Shown: positions 42,953 to 51,480 of the stretch, piece after piece
Layout of the letters: each line of letters begins with the position of its first letter
How positions within the stretch are numbered: position 1 is the stretch's first letter
The notes under the pieces: model-generated
Seen by the model: only the letters and a program-made list of their open reading frames with translations
The model's database searches: none
Told to the model about the DNA's origin: nothing
Position numbers and translations under genes: made by a program
Source of the DNA: Nostoc desertorum CM1-VF14
GTDB lineage: Bacteria > Cyanobacteriota > Cyanobacteriia > Cyanobacteriales > Nostocaceae
Assembly (NCBI GenBank): GCA_019359245.1
Contig: JAHHHR010000036.1
Location: forward strand, 1-64,000
Reading direction: 5' to 3'
DNA: 64,000 nucleotides

Positions 42953-43663
42953 AGAGTCATTGGTTAGGGAACTCCAAAAAATAAATTATCCAAATTTCTG
43001 GATTTCCCTCCCCCTGCCCCCTGCCCCCTGCCTCTATAACGTACCCCTTTGGGGAAGCAAGCTACGCGTAGCGTCCCGCAGGGATGGTATATTTTTTTAT
43101 TTGGAAGTCCCTTATTGGTCATTAGTCATTTGTCTTTAGTTAAATGATCATTTCTAACCAATGCCCAATTCCCAATTAGTGACATCCCCCCATCCTGAGG
43201 GCAAATTAAGTTCGGTTATCCGGGTAGTTTTTGGCAACAGAAGAGGGGTTTTTGGAGTCACTATAAATATAGTCAGTAATTTCAAGGAAGTTGAACTTTT
43301 TTTTGCAAATCGGCAATTTTGAATTATAATAAAAGATTTTATCTTAAGATACTTTACTATTTGCCTGATTTATCGTACTATAAAGTTAAGTGGAACTCAT
43401 ACCGACTTCGGATTTTCAGTGGCTATCACTAACTGCCTAAAAGAAGAATTCTCAAAAACAACCAGTGTGCTTATATAAAGATTGAAAATTTAAGGAAGGT
43501 AGGGGAACCTATCATTGGGAGCTTACCGTCTCAAAAACGGCTATATCAATTGATAATTACTTTTGATAGCTTCCAATAATTTCGCGATAGATGTACTACC
43601 TTATTGCATCCATTTTAGTAAGAAAACATACATTGTGTTTACGGAGTAGAGGATAACGCACAA
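42953..43663. other. intergenic region upstream of sigma factor
   Basis: 711 bases. 42966-43112 is a MITE-like element, 43113-43180 continues with ATTGGTC/ATTAGTC heptads, and 43181-43663 is AT-rich with no gene seen. The latter presumably holds the sigma-factor promoter. Confidence 0.5.
42966..43112. mobile_element. MITE-like element related to the copy at 7390
   Basis: Left end AGGGAACTCCAAAAAATAAA and right end TTTATTTGGAAGTCCCT (read inward) are imperfect inverted repeats. The core has CCCCCTG heptads and GCTACGCGTAGC, a palindrome of 12 bases. No coding sequence. The left end is shared with 7390-7424. Confidence 0.6.
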
Positions 43664-44647
43664 ATGCCTACTGTCAACACCCAAACGGAAAACCTCAACA
43701 CCAAATTCACAGCCGATATGGTAAGAACCTATCTGCGAGAAATTGGTCGTGTGCCACTGCTAACCCGTGAACAAGAGATTGTCTATGGGAAGCAGGTGCA
43801 ACAAATGATGAAGTTCATCGACGCCAAAGAAGCTCTGGCGAAGAAGCTGCACCGCGAACCGGATATGTCAGAGTGGGCTGACCATGTCCAACAGTCGGAA
43901 ACCGAGGTACAACAAACTGTCGCTCAAGGTAAGCGGGCAAAGCAAAAAATGATTGAAGCGAATTTGCGCTTGGTCGTTGCTATTGCCAAAAAATATCAAA
44001 AGCGGAATATGGAGTTTCTGGATTTAATCCAGGAAGGAACACTAGGATTAGAGCGGGGTGTGGAGAAATTTGACCCAATGAGGGGTTATAAGTTCTCAAC
44101 CTATGCTTACTGGTGGATTCGCCAAGCGATTACTCGTGCGATCGCTCAACAAGGCCGCACCATCCGCTTACCAATCCACATTACCGAAAAACTGAATAAA
44201 ATCAAGAAAGTGCAGCGCGAATTGGCTCAAACCTTGGGGCGATCGCCTACTCCAGCCGAAATTGCCAAAGAACTGGAAATAGAACCTGCTCAGATCCGCG
44301 AGTACCTGAACATGGCCCGTCAACCAGTATCCTTGGATGTTAAAGTTGGCGATAACCAAGATACTGAGTTGCAAGAAATGCTCGAAGATGACGGACCATC
44401 ACCAGAGTATTACACCAACCAGGAATTCTTACGCCAAGACTTGAACAACCTGCTAGCAGAACTAACTCCGCAACAGCGGCAAGTTTTAGCCCTACGCTTT
44501 GGTTTAGAAGACGGTAATGAAATGTCATTGGCGAAAGTGGGTGAGAGATTGAATCTCAGCCGTGAACGCGTCCGTCAGTTAGAGCATCAAGCTTTGGCTC
44601 ATCTGCGTCGCCGTCGTGCCAATGTCAAAGAATACGTTGCTAGTTAA
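43664..44647 (+). CDS. group 2 RNA polymerase sigma-70 factor
   Basis: 327 residues with the RpoD-family regions. Region 1.2 is MVRTYLREIGRVPLLTREQE. Region 2 is IEANLRLVVAIAKKYQKRNMEFLDLIQEGTLGLERGVEKFDPMRGYKFSTYAYWWIRQAITRAIAQQGRTIRLP. Region 3 is KLNKIKKVQRELAQTLGR. Region 4 is LALRFGLEDGNEMSLAKVGERLNLSRERVRQLEHQALAHLRRR. It lacks the long N-terminal region 1.1 of primary RpoD (SigA), so it is a group 2 factor (SigB/C/D/E-like), used for stress, nutrient or differentiation responses. I cannot tell which by eye. Terminators follow. Confidence 0.93.
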   Translation: MPTVNTQTENLNTKFTADMVRTYLREIGRVPLLTREQEIVYGKQVQQMMKFIDAKEALAKKLHREPDMSEWADHVQQSETEVQQTVAQGKRAKQKMIEANLRLVVAIAKKYQKRNMEFLDLIQEGTLGLERGVEKFDPMRGYKFSTYAYWWIRQAITRAIAQQGRTIRLPIHITEKLNKIKKVQRELAQTLGRSPTPAEIAKELEIEPAQIREYLNMARQPVSLDVKVGDNQDTELQEMLEDDGPSPEYYTNQEFLRQDLNNLLAELTPQQRQVLALRFGLEDGNEMSLAKVGERLNLSRERVRQLEHQALAHLRRRRANVKEYVAS

Positions 44648-44652
44648 AGCCG

Positions 44653-44672
44653 AGAGACGCAAAAGCGTCTCT
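44653..44672. terminator. hairpin after sigma gene
   Basis: AGAGACGC (44653-44660) and GCGTCTCT (44665-44672) pair perfectly around AAAA. There is no T-run after it. The AGAGACG/CGTCTCT core also recurs at 53157-53200 after leuA, so it is likely a repeat that also ends transcripts. Confidence 0.6.
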
Positions 44673-44689
44673 ACACCACCTTGGTGACG

Positions 44690-44725
44690 CGCCTCCTGAA
44701 TTTAGGTCAGGGGGCGATTTTTTTA
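44690..44725 (+). terminator. intrinsic terminator of the sigma gene
   Basis: CGCCTCCTGA (44690-44699) pairs with TCAGGGGGCG (44707-44716), ten pairs with one G-U, followed by ATTTTTTT. This is a strong rho-independent terminator. Confidence 0.88.
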
Positions 44726-45098
44726 TGCTGACAATCAGGAAAATATTTAAATTTTACCCTGTATTTCTACGGAAAGACATTTAAAAAAATAGTGCCAGTA
44801 ATTTTTATTTATTAAAAAGTAAAAAACAAGATGTCAAAAAACTGATATTGATTGAGAGCAGTTAATTTCTGATTAACCTCACCCGATGGGATTAATCTAT
44901 TGGATGAAGAATAAAGACTCTAAGTGATGGTAATCTAAGGTTATTGAATTTAATTAAATAAAAACTTTAGTTTTTGACAGTTTTCTTTTTTGGACAATAG
45001 TAATATAAATCGTTAGCAAAGTCTTTGATAATTAAGACTTGGTTATGATTTAAGCAAGTTCTAGAGAACTTAGTTAATTTTTTAACAGGAGAAGTAGG

Positions 45099-45800
45099 GT
45101 GCTTAACAACCTTCATCAGTTATTATCTCCCCGTCAGTGGGGAATTTCCCTCGCGGGCTTAGGCTTACTTCTCGGTTTGGGCTTTATAGCCAAGCAGACT
45201 CAAGTGGTATCGGTTACAGGTTCTTCATTTTCATCGGCTCAGATTCAGAAACCCAGCGAAAACTCTCTTTTGTCGCAGCTGAGAAGAGTTCGAGAGCAGA
45301 GAAGTCAACTCAATGCGGCTTCTGGAGATAGAGGTTTTTTTGGTGATAAAAGCGGAAAAACATTACCTACAACCACAGCGTTGGTTCCAGGTTCTCAAGG
45401 AGCTACAAAAGGCGCAGAAGTTTTACCAAAAGCGAATTTCCCTGTAAAAGATGGGATTTATCTTTATGGTCAATCCCCAAAATCAAACCAACTAGGTCAA
45501 GGTTACATCATATTTCAAAAGCAACAGGGCAAGGTAACTGGTGCATTGTATATGCCCCAATCAGAGTTTAATTGTTTTCAAGGTACACTCAACCCCTCAG
45601 GAGAGTTGGCGATGACGGTTAATGGTTCGTCAAATGAAGCCAGTTATCCTCGGTCGAATCAGGTCGCTGCAAGCAATAGACCATCTAAAGTCAGTGAAGA
45701 TGAGTTCAGTAGTTATGCTTACTCGGTGGCTCTGCAAGACTTTTATCAGTTAAATTCCATTACAGCTAGCGATCGCCACACGCTGCAAATGTGTAAGTAA
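45099..45800 (+). CDS. hypothetical membrane-anchored protein
   Basis: 233 residues, not recognised. An N-terminal anchor (about 15-34, GISLAGLGLLLGLGFIAKQ) is followed by a charged, Gln/Ser/Arg-rich stretch (LLSQLRRVREQRSQLNAASG). A compact C-terminal half (about 110-233) has YLYGQSPKSNQLGQGYIIFQKQQGKVTGALYMPQSEFNCFQGTL and FQLNS-type repeats, suggesting a beta-rich domain. Two cysteines (residues near FNCFQ and QMCK) could pair. The start is GTG, with AGGAG nine bases before it. It converges on cobO with an eight-base gap. A periplasmic location is inferred from the anchor. Confidence 0.78.
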   Translation: MLNNLHQLLSPRQWGISLAGLGLLLGLGFIAKQTQVVSVTGSSFSSAQIQKPSENSLLSQLRRVREQRSQLNAASGDRGFFGDKSGKTLPTTTALVPGSQGATKGAEVLPKANFPVKDGIYLYGQSPKSNQLGQGYIIFQKQQGKVTGALYMPQSEFNCFQGTLNPSGELAMTVNGSSNEASYPRSNQVAASNRPSKVSEDEFSSYAYSVALQDFYQLNSITASDRHTLQMCK

Positions 45801-45808
45801 TCTTCAAG

Positions 45809-46486
45809 TTAATACTCAATTCCTGCTTGCGCCTTAACACCTTGATCGCGGAAAGGATGCTTAACTAGGGTCATTTCGGTTACGAGGTCAGCACGCTCAA
45901 TTAAAGCAGCTGGTGCGCCTCTACCTGTGAGGATTACGTGCTTATTAGCTGGTTTTTGCGCCAATCCCGCTAAAACATCCTCTACATCTAAGTAAGACAT
46001 TTTTAGAGCGATATTGATTTCATCTAACAACACCAGATGAAAATCTGGGTTACGGATGTATTCTAATGATTTTTCCCACGCAGCGCTAGCTTTGTCGAGA
46101 TCGCGATCGCGGTCTTGAGTTTCCCAAGTGAAGCCTTCGCCCATTGCGTGAAATTCTATCTGGTCTTCCCAATAGCTAAAAACCCTTTTTTCTGAAGGTT
46201 CCCAGCTACCTTTGATAAATTGGACGATCGCTACTTTATACCCGTGACCTAGCGATCGTAATACCATTCCCAAGGCGGCGGTGGTTTTACCTTTACCATT
46301 ACCAGTATTTACAATAATTAATCCTTTTTCTGGTACAGCTTGTGCTATGCGTTGATCCTGCACTTCTTTGCGTCGCTGCATCTTTTTGCGATACTGTTCA
46401 TCAGTCAGAGATGAAGACATGACTTCATCAATCAAGCGCCCAATCTCTTGGTCTGGGTTTAATTCTTCTGGTGTATCGTTTTTCAT
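45809..46486 (-). CDS. cobO: cob(I)yrinic acid a,c-diamide adenosyltransferase
   Basis: 225 residues of the CobO/BtuR family, which transfer the adenosyl group of ATP to cob(I)alamin precursors. The P-loop is NTGNGKGKTTAALGMVLR near residue 60, unusual in that it binds ATP in reverse. VQFIKGSWEPSE and LVLLDEINIALKMSYLDVEDV, then HVILTGRGAPAALIERADLVTEM, match the family. An acidic/charged N-terminal extension of about 55 residues is common in cyanobacteria. It stands alone here, with no other cobalamin gene in the window. Confidence 0.93.
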   Translation of the reverse strand: MKNDTPEELNPDQEIGRLIDEVMSSSLTDEQYRKKMQRRKEVQDQRIAQAVPEKGLIIVNTGNGKGKTTAALGMVLRSLGHGYKVAIVQFIKGSWEPSEKRVFSYWEDQIEFHAMGEGFTWETQDRDRDLDKASAAWEKSLEYIRNPDFHLVLLDEINIALKMSYLDVEDVLAGLAQKPANKHVILTGRGAPAALIERADLVTEMTLVKHPFRDQGVKAQAGIEY

Positions 46487-46903
46487 TAATCTTGTTTAGA
46501 AATTAACTGTTAAAAATGTTGAAAATGAGCCAAAATATTGTTTTTTATCAAATTTCACTTAAATAAATCGATTGAAAATGTCCAAGAATTTTCACATGAA
46601 ATATTAATAGTGTATAAGCTTTTTTTAACATGATTTGCAAACAAGTATAGAAAATCCTATGATATACAAACTGAACTTATAATTTTAGTTTATTATTACT
46701 ATTTTAAATAATTTAATATGTTCATTAAGGCACTTACCAGAAAAATTTTGTCATTATATTGTTTAGTACAGTCATAAGTTATATTACCAACCGAGGGTAC
46801 TCGATTGCAGCCTTGAGAATGCGTTACCTGTGCTATTTAGTTTAACTATTTATAGAATATTATCTTAGGAGTTGTCGGGGTAGTGCTGTAGGGTGTTATG
46901 GGT
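46487..46903. other. intergenic region
   Basis: 417 AT-rich bases between cobO and the GFA-family gene, both on the minus strand. No gene, strong hairpin or repeat is visible. Confidence 0.4.
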
Positions 46904-47368
46904 TTATGGATGCTGTTGTGTCCATTTTTCCCGCAGAGGGCGCATATCCTCTGGTTGCCCATCATAATTGAGCAATTGGTCTGAAATTATCACCCATGAT
47001 TGGGCATTGCGTGTCCAAACGTTCCCAACTGGGCGTAACCAACTTGTATTATCTAAGGTTCCGGGTTTAACGTTGATAGTATCTGGGTTATAAGTCCGTT
47101 CATGGAACAATCGCGTTCCGCAATCACCACAGAACAAATTATTTATTTCGCGTCCGCTATCAGCTTTGCGAGTCCAAGCCTTCGGTTGCCCCTGAACGAT
47201 TACAACAGCATCTTGTGGTACTGTAAAAGACATTCCAAAGGCACTAGACGATTGTTTTTGACACTCTTTACAGTGGCATACGTAGAGAGTTAACGGTTCA
47301 GCATGAATTTCGTAACGAATGTGTCCACATTGACAACCTCCAGTATATGGAAGACTCACAGGTTTCAT
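46904..47368 (-). CDS. GFA-family (CENP-V/GFA) zinc protein
   Basis: 154 residues with the GFA zinc-binding cysteine pattern: GCQCGHIRYEI, CHCKECQKQSSSAFG and FCGDCGTRLFHER. The family was named after glutathione-dependent formaldehyde-activating enzyme, but most members have unknown roles and few have glutathione activity. Length is normal. Start ATG at 47368, preceded by AGGAGA. The next minus-strand gene upstream is the pRiA4b-like one, 59 bases away, so co-transcription is possible. Confidence 0.85.
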   Translation of the reverse strand: MKPVSLPYTGGCQCGHIRYEIHAEPLTLYVCHCKECQKQSSSAFGMSFTVPQDAVVIVQGQPKAWTRKADSGREINNLFCGDCGTRLFHERTYNPDTINVKPGTLDNTSWLRPVGNVWTRNAQSWVIISDQLLNYDGQPEDMRPLREKWTQQHP

Positions 47369-47427
47369 CTCCTTTAGAATTTGGTGTTGCCTGATTATAA
47401 CTAATGCTATCTCATCCCATTATTTCC

Positions 47428-48696
47428 TCATTCTTCATCTTTATCTGATTCATCATCTTCACTCCAATATTGTTGAGGTGCATTTCCGTGAACTTCTAAA
47501 ATCTTTGGTTTTTTGATTTTATTATCAGGTGGACTAATTGCTTCTAACTGCACATCAAATTTCCAGTTGTCGCCAAAATCATAAAGATAGGTCATTTTAG
47601 CACCCGCTTCTAAAGACAAGTTACCAATCTGCACTTGATCTGCAAATGGAGGAGTTTCCATGTACGGATGACCTATTTTGATACTACGCCCAAAACGATC
47701 TTTATAACTAAACTCATATAAATGGTCGTAGTCAAAATCAAAAGCATCAAGAATTGTCTCTGCTAGCCAGCCTAATGGTTTTCTTGCTGGTATAGCAATG
47801 CGTCTCCAAGCTTGATAAATAGATACTTTAAAAATATAAATACCATCAGTGAAGCCTTGCTTCGGAACAAACAGATTATGTTTCCATTCTGGAAAAAATG
47901 GTTGAAAATGTGACTGTAATTTTCCAAAAGTTACATTAACATCATCCTGTAATTCTCCTTGTATCCCCAGTGGAAATAGTAATTGTAACAGAGCATCACC
48001 AAAGGGCAAACGTTGTAAACTAGCAATGCGCCACCCCTTCCCTTCTTGCGGCTTTCCCTGCTTGATAGATAACAACCCAAATAACTCTAAAAGGGCAACA
48101 TTATGCAGACCGGGGTAATAACTAATATCGTGTTGGTCTTCATATTTAGGAAATTTTAAACCTTTATCTGAGATCCGGGGCCAAAGTTGAATGCATCTAA
48201 ATAAATTTCCGAATGAGTCTTGATGCTCACCCAAAATTTCGTTATTTCCCCAGATCAACCAGGCTTCTAATAAGTTGAAATAGCGTTCTGTTAAGTTAAG
48301 ATTTGACCATGATTCTAAGGCGGCTACGTCTAATACTAAAATTTGTTTCTTAGCTTGGGATGTAATTTGGGCTATCCCAGAACTGCGTAATAACAGATAT
48401 AGCCCATTAATGTATGGGTATGATTTCTGTACGGGACGTTTGAGTTTAGTTTCAATTGGGTGACTTAAGCGAGAATTAAGTTCTGATAGTACTTTCAAGG
48501 GTAGAAGGTTATTAACACTACTAACTTCCACTCCATTTGGTTGTAAGAAATCTATCAGGGTTTGAAAATCCCGCAGAATTGTACCGGGTTGATTTTCATC
48601 AATGCTAAGTTCTTGTAGAAGTTGTTGTTGTGACTCTGTTAAGGAAGGTAGTTCAGGATTGAGTGTGCGTTCTAGCCGCGCAAATAAATCTTCCAT
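47428..48696 (-). CDS. plasmid pRiA4b ORF-3-like domain protein
   Basis: 422 residues. The C-terminal 150 residues hold the PRiA4_ORF3 domain: IYIFKVSIYQAWRRIAIPARKPLGWLAETILDAFDFDYDHLYEF, then YLYDFGDNWKFDVQLE. The first 250 residues are helical and variable (LTESQQQLLQELSIDENQPGTILRDFQTLIDFL). The domain is widespread on plasmids and chromosomes, of unknown function. The C-terminus ends in an acidic run (EDDESDKDEE). It is separated by 59 bases from the GFA gene. Sometimes found in accessory regions; here nothing else suggests a mobile element. Confidence 0.8.
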   Translation of the reverse strand: MEDLFARLERTLNPELPSLTESQQQLLQELSIDENQPGTILRDFQTLIDFLQPNGVEVSSVNNLLPLKVLSELNSRLSHPIETKLKRPVQKSYPYINGLYLLLRSSGIAQITSQAKKQILVLDVAALESWSNLNLTERYFNLLEAWLIWGNNEILGEHQDSFGNLFRCIQLWPRISDKGLKFPKYEDQHDISYYPGLHNVALLELFGLLSIKQGKPQEGKGWRIASLQRLPFGDALLQLLFPLGIQGELQDDVNVTFGKLQSHFQPFFPEWKHNLFVPKQGFTDGIYIFKVSIYQAWRRIAIPARKPLGWLAETILDAFDFDYDHLYEFSYKDRFGRSIKIGHPYMETPPFADQVQIGNLSLEAGAKMTYLYDFGDNWKFDVQLEAISPPDNKIKKPKILEVHGNAPQQYWSEDDESDKDEE

Positions 48697-48891
48697 AAAT
48701 AAAAATTATAAATTTGAAATTCACAATTTAACCTTCCGTAAAACCCTGTTCCCTTTATACTATGATTCCAGAAGTTACCCTAGTAAACCTTAACCTGCTA
48801 AGTGTCATAGTAGGTCTATCAAGACCGTAAGCTTAATGAAATCTGAATGATAATATTTTCACCTTCTAGTTGATAATCCCAGGGATTTGAT

Positions 48892-49428
48892 ATGAATAGT
48901 AACACTCGTCTACAGATGATTTTAGCTGATACACCTATTGATATAGTATTACCTGCGATCGCTCAACTAAATCTACCTAACTGGTGGTTAGCCGGGGGTG
49001 CAGTTAGAAACACTGTTTGGTCTTCAATTTTTGGATATGAGTGTGGGTTAGGTATTAAAGATTTTGATATTGCATTCTTTGATATAGAGGGGAACCGTTC
49101 TGAAGAACTAGCAGCAAAGGCTACTCTCACAGAACAATTTCCTGATGACCAGTTTGATGTCAAAAATCAAGCTAGTTTTACTCGGTGGCGGCTTGGTAGC
49201 AGACCCTACACTAGTACAGAGGATGGCATCACAGATTGGCTGCACACCGCTACTGCTGTCGGAGTTCGACTAGATACACAAGGCCAATGGCAATTTTTTA
49301 CTCCCTACGGATTAGATGACCTGTTTGGTGGCATTATTCGAGCTACGCCAGCACATACTCATAACCTAAATGCCCACAATAAAGCTTCTGGGTTTTTACA
49401 AAAGTGTCCTTATCTGCGGTTGGCTTAA
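48892..49428 (+). CDS. nucleotidyltransferase-fold protein
   Basis: 178 residues with the WWLAGGAVRNTVWS motif and downstream KDFDIAFFD carrying two Asp residues, the pattern of minimal nucleotidyltransferases (GG/S...DxD). This is probably the DUF925/NTP_transf_6 family of small cyanobacterial and proteobacterial proteins whose substrates are unknown. It is intact and has no regulator nearby. The start ATG at 48892 is the first in frame. No partner HEPN gene of a MNT/HEPN toxin pair is seen, so a toxin role is not suggested. Confidence 0.78.
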   Translation: MNSNTRLQMILADTPIDIVLPAIAQLNLPNWWLAGGAVRNTVWSSIFGYECGLGIKDFDIAFFDIEGNRSEELAAKATLTEQFPDDQFDVKNQASFTRWRLGSRPYTSTEDGITDWLHTATAVGVRLDTQGQWQFFTPYGLDDLFGGIIRATPAHTHNLNAHNKASGFLQKCPYLRLA

Positions 49429-49534
49429 AAGTTATAGTCGGGTTATAGCCATTGGTTTCCATGAAAAATCGCTTTTTACTGGCTTCAAGCAGTAATTTTT
49501 CACCCCATATAAAGTAAAAACTACAAAATACTTT

Positions 49535-49960
49535 TTACTTTTTATTCTGTTTGATGTATGAGTAAAGAAGTTCGTGATCGCTCCGAGGATTTACAATTAA
49601 GCATGGACTATTACCACCACTTCCATTACTTACAATAACGACAGTAATACCAGCTTTTGGACAAACTCCTAAACAACTGCTGCTAACTACTCGAAATTCA
49701 CCCCATAATCCCTCAAATTTCAGACGAGATTTCAACCAATTCTCTAAGTCTTCGGAAGCTGTTGAACCTAATCGCTCGTTCGCACATTGTGAACACACAA
49801 GCACTAAACCAGACTCCCATCGCGGAGAAACGCTGGGAATAGATGTGTCTAACGGGCGAGAATTTATTAAGGGCGATGTCTGCTGAGAATCGGATGCAAA
49901 GCTTTTAAGGATACGTTGGAGCAATCTCTTAATACGCCGGATCAGTTTTTTCATGGACAA
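49535..49960 (-). CDS. thioredoxin-like [2Fe-2S] ferredoxin-domain protein
   Basis: 141 residues. After a basic N-terminus (MSMKKLIRRIKRLLQRILK) the C-terminal 90 residues show a thioredoxin-like ferredoxin fold: LVLVCSQCANERLGS, then SSCLGVCPKAGITVVIV. The four cysteines in CxxC and CxxxC spacing can bind a [2Fe-2S] cluster. The amphipathic basic head may associate with membrane. Redox partner unknown. It diverges from the methyltransferase gene at 50027. Confidence 0.8.
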   Translation of the reverse strand: MSMKKLIRRIKRLLQRILKSFASDSQQTSPLINSRPLDTSIPSVSPRWESGLVLVCSQCANERLGSTASEDLENWLKSRLKFEGLWGEFRVVSSSCLGVCPKAGITVVIVSNGSGGNSPCLIVNPRSDHELLYSYIKQNKK

Positions 49961-50026
49961 CCCTACCTATTTCTCTGAACAGAATAGTATAAATTTCTCG
50001 TTTAGTCTGTTATCGTAGATCACTAT

Positions 50027-50683
50027 ATGGAGAGTAATGATTATCAGAGTGAACAAGCTTCCAATAGCTCTCAACTAAGAGCTTGGTTTGATGCTCAACA
50101 AAACGAGACTGAAGTTGCCTATCTATCTTCAAAAAATTCTTATCAACAATCGGGTTGGAAAAGTACACCTGAACGCTGGCAATTTGCACGAAAGCTGATT
50201 CTAAAGGCAGTCAATAAAAGTGGTGCTTTTCTCGATTTGGGCTGTGCTAATGGGCTATTGTTGGAGTGTTTGATGCAATGGGCAGGTGAGCAAGGGTTTT
50301 ATCTAACTCCTTATGGTGTAGATATTTCACTCCAGCTTGTTGAATTAGCGCGTAGGAGATTACCTATGTTTGCAACTAACTTAGTAGTTGCCAATGCGTT
50401 CACTTTCCAAACACCGATGCAGTATGACTTTGTACACACGTTACTGGAATATGCCCCCGAAAACTTACACCTAGAGTACTTAAGGCGACTGCTTGAACAA
50501 CTGGTTGCACCAGCAGGACGATTAATTATCAGTAGCTACAGTAGTCGCAGCCGAGGAATAATTCCTCTGGACATTGAAACATATTTACAACAGCTTGGAT
50601 TTCAGGTAGAGGGGAGTGTCATCGCTCAAGAAGTAGATGGTTGGATACTCACTCGTGTTGCTTGGATTGAGAAAGCGCTTTAG
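50027..50683 (+). CDS. class I SAM-dependent methyltransferase
   Basis: 218 residues. The SAM-binding motif I is GAFLDLGCANGLLLECL (about residues 62-78). The acidic end of beta-strand 2 lies in PYGVDISLQLVELARRR. The substrate is not deducible; the C-terminal half (LEQLVAPAGRLIISSYSSRS) is standard for small-molecule methyltransferases. Complete at normal length. It is diverged from the ferredoxin-like gene by 66 bases and converges on the GntR gene. Confidence 0.85.
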   Translation: MESNDYQSEQASNSSQLRAWFDAQQNETEVAYLSSKNSYQQSGWKSTPERWQFARKLILKAVNKSGAFLDLGCANGLLLECLMQWAGEQGFYLTPYGVDISLQLVELARRRLPMFATNLVVANAFTFQTPMQYDFVHTLLEYAPENLHLEYLRRLLEQLVAPAGRLIISSYSSRSRGIIPLDIETYLQQLGFQVEGSVIAQEVDGWILTRVAWIEKAL

Positions 50684-50710
50684 TCGGAGTGTAAGACCTT
50701 GCACTCCTAC

Positions 50711-51391
50711 TCACCGCTTCTGAGCAATTTGCTGTAAGTATGCAATTAGCTGTTCTCCTGCGGTGTCAATGTGTCGTTTTAGTAATCTGACAGCAGCTTT
50801 TGTATCCTGCTTTTGACAAGCATCTAAGAGTTGATAGTGTTCTTTTTGCGATCGCTCTTGGTAATCCATCTGCGCTAATTGTACGCGAACATAGCGATCG
50901 CAATTAACGTGTAAAGTTTTAATCATCGCCAGCAACCGGGGACGTTCAGCAGTGGCGTACAGCGTCGCATGAAATTCCCAGTTGAGTTTTGCCAACACAC
51001 CTGCATCAGTTGCTTGATCTGTCGCTGACAAAATCACAGCAGCTTTTTCTATATCTGTTTCTCTGAACTTGGGTATTGCCAACTGCATCGCTTTCACTTC
51101 CAAGGCGCTGCGAATTTCACAAATTTCTTGTGCCTCTTGTGCTGTCAACACCGATACGATCGCACCACGATTTAGATGCAGTGTCACTAATCCTTCTGCT
51201 TCTAGCTGCTTCAAGGCTTCGCGCACGGGAATGCGACTAACGCCAAACTGAGTGGCGATTTCATCCTGTCTCAGAGATTGCCCTTCCTGAAAAATGCCCC
51301 GCAGAATCGCTTCCCGCAAAGCATCGGCAATTAAATCTGGGGTACTGCGTTGTTGTTGCAGCACATTCGCTGCCAAGTCATTTAAGTTCAT
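50711..51391 (-). CDS. GntR-family transcriptional regulator (FadR/FCD type)
   Basis: 226 residues from ATG 51391. The winged HTH (about 10-75) reads LIADALREAILRGIFQEGQSLRQDEIATQFGVSRIPVREALKQLEAEGLV, the GntR pattern. The C-terminal FCD domain binds a small acid or amino-acid effector (ICEIRSALEVKAMQLAIPKF, LNWEFHATLYATAERPRL). Its leader contains two TTGTATACAA palindromes shared with leuA. A longer start at 51430 would overlap an operator and lies inside it, so I reject it. It probably represses itself and leuA. The effector is unknown; a leucine-pathway 2-oxoacid is a guess. Confidence 0.87.
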   Translation of the reverse strand: MNLNDLAANVLQQQRSTPDLIADALREAILRGIFQEGQSLRQDEIATQFGVSRIPVREALKQLEAEGLVTLHLNRGAIVSVLTAQEAQEICEIRSALEVKAMQLAIPKFRETDIEKAAVILSATDQATDAGVLAKLNWEFHATLYATAERPRLLAMIKTLHVNCDRYVRVQLAQMDYQERSQKEHYQLLDACQKQDTKAAVRLLKRHIDTAGEQLIAYLQQIAQKR

Positions 51392-51399
51392 ATTGAATA

Positions 51400-51409
51400 T
51401 TGTATACAA
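51400..51409. promoter_or_regulatory. GntR operator, copy 1
   Basis: TTGTATACAA, a perfect 10-base palindrome, 9 bases upstream of the GntR ATG. With copy 2 it lies in the divergent gap and is a likely site for the GntR protein. Confidence 0.75.
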
Positions 51410-51419
51410 AATACAAAAA

Positions 51420-51431
51420 ATTGTATACAAT
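51420..51431. promoter_or_regulatory. GntR operator, copy 2
   Basis: ATTGTATACAAT, a 12-base palindrome carrying the same TTGTATACAA core, centred 21 bases from copy 1, two helical turns. It sits 50 bases upstream of the leuA ATG, positioned to block the leuA promoter. Confidence 0.75.
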
Positions 51432-51480
51432 ATCCAAAGTAAGCTTTTTCAACATCCCTTCAATACCACGGGAGACATTT

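Larger units (their letters stand above)
44648..45098. other. intergenic region after sigma factor
   Basis: Begins with two hairpins (44653-44672 and 44690-44725). 44726-45098 is AT-rich and carries the promoter of the 45099 gene, with AGGAG just before its GTG. No gene is seen. Confidence 0.45.

Noticed and set aside
36475..48696. Defence island around the HerA-like and pRiA4b-like genes
   Set aside because: They are separated by housekeeping genes (sigma factor, cobO) and lack SIR2, NurA or nuclease partners, so no defence system is supported.
48892..49428. Toxin of a MNT/HEPN toxin-antitoxin pair
   Set aside because: The nucleotidyltransferase fold is present but no small HEPN gene adjoins it, and it is longer than MNT antitoxins.
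51400..51480. Upstream start for leuA (51400) and for the GntR gene (51430)
   Set aside because: Both would translate the palindromic operator region; the ATGs at 51481 and 51391 match family N-termini and 51481 has GGGAGA.
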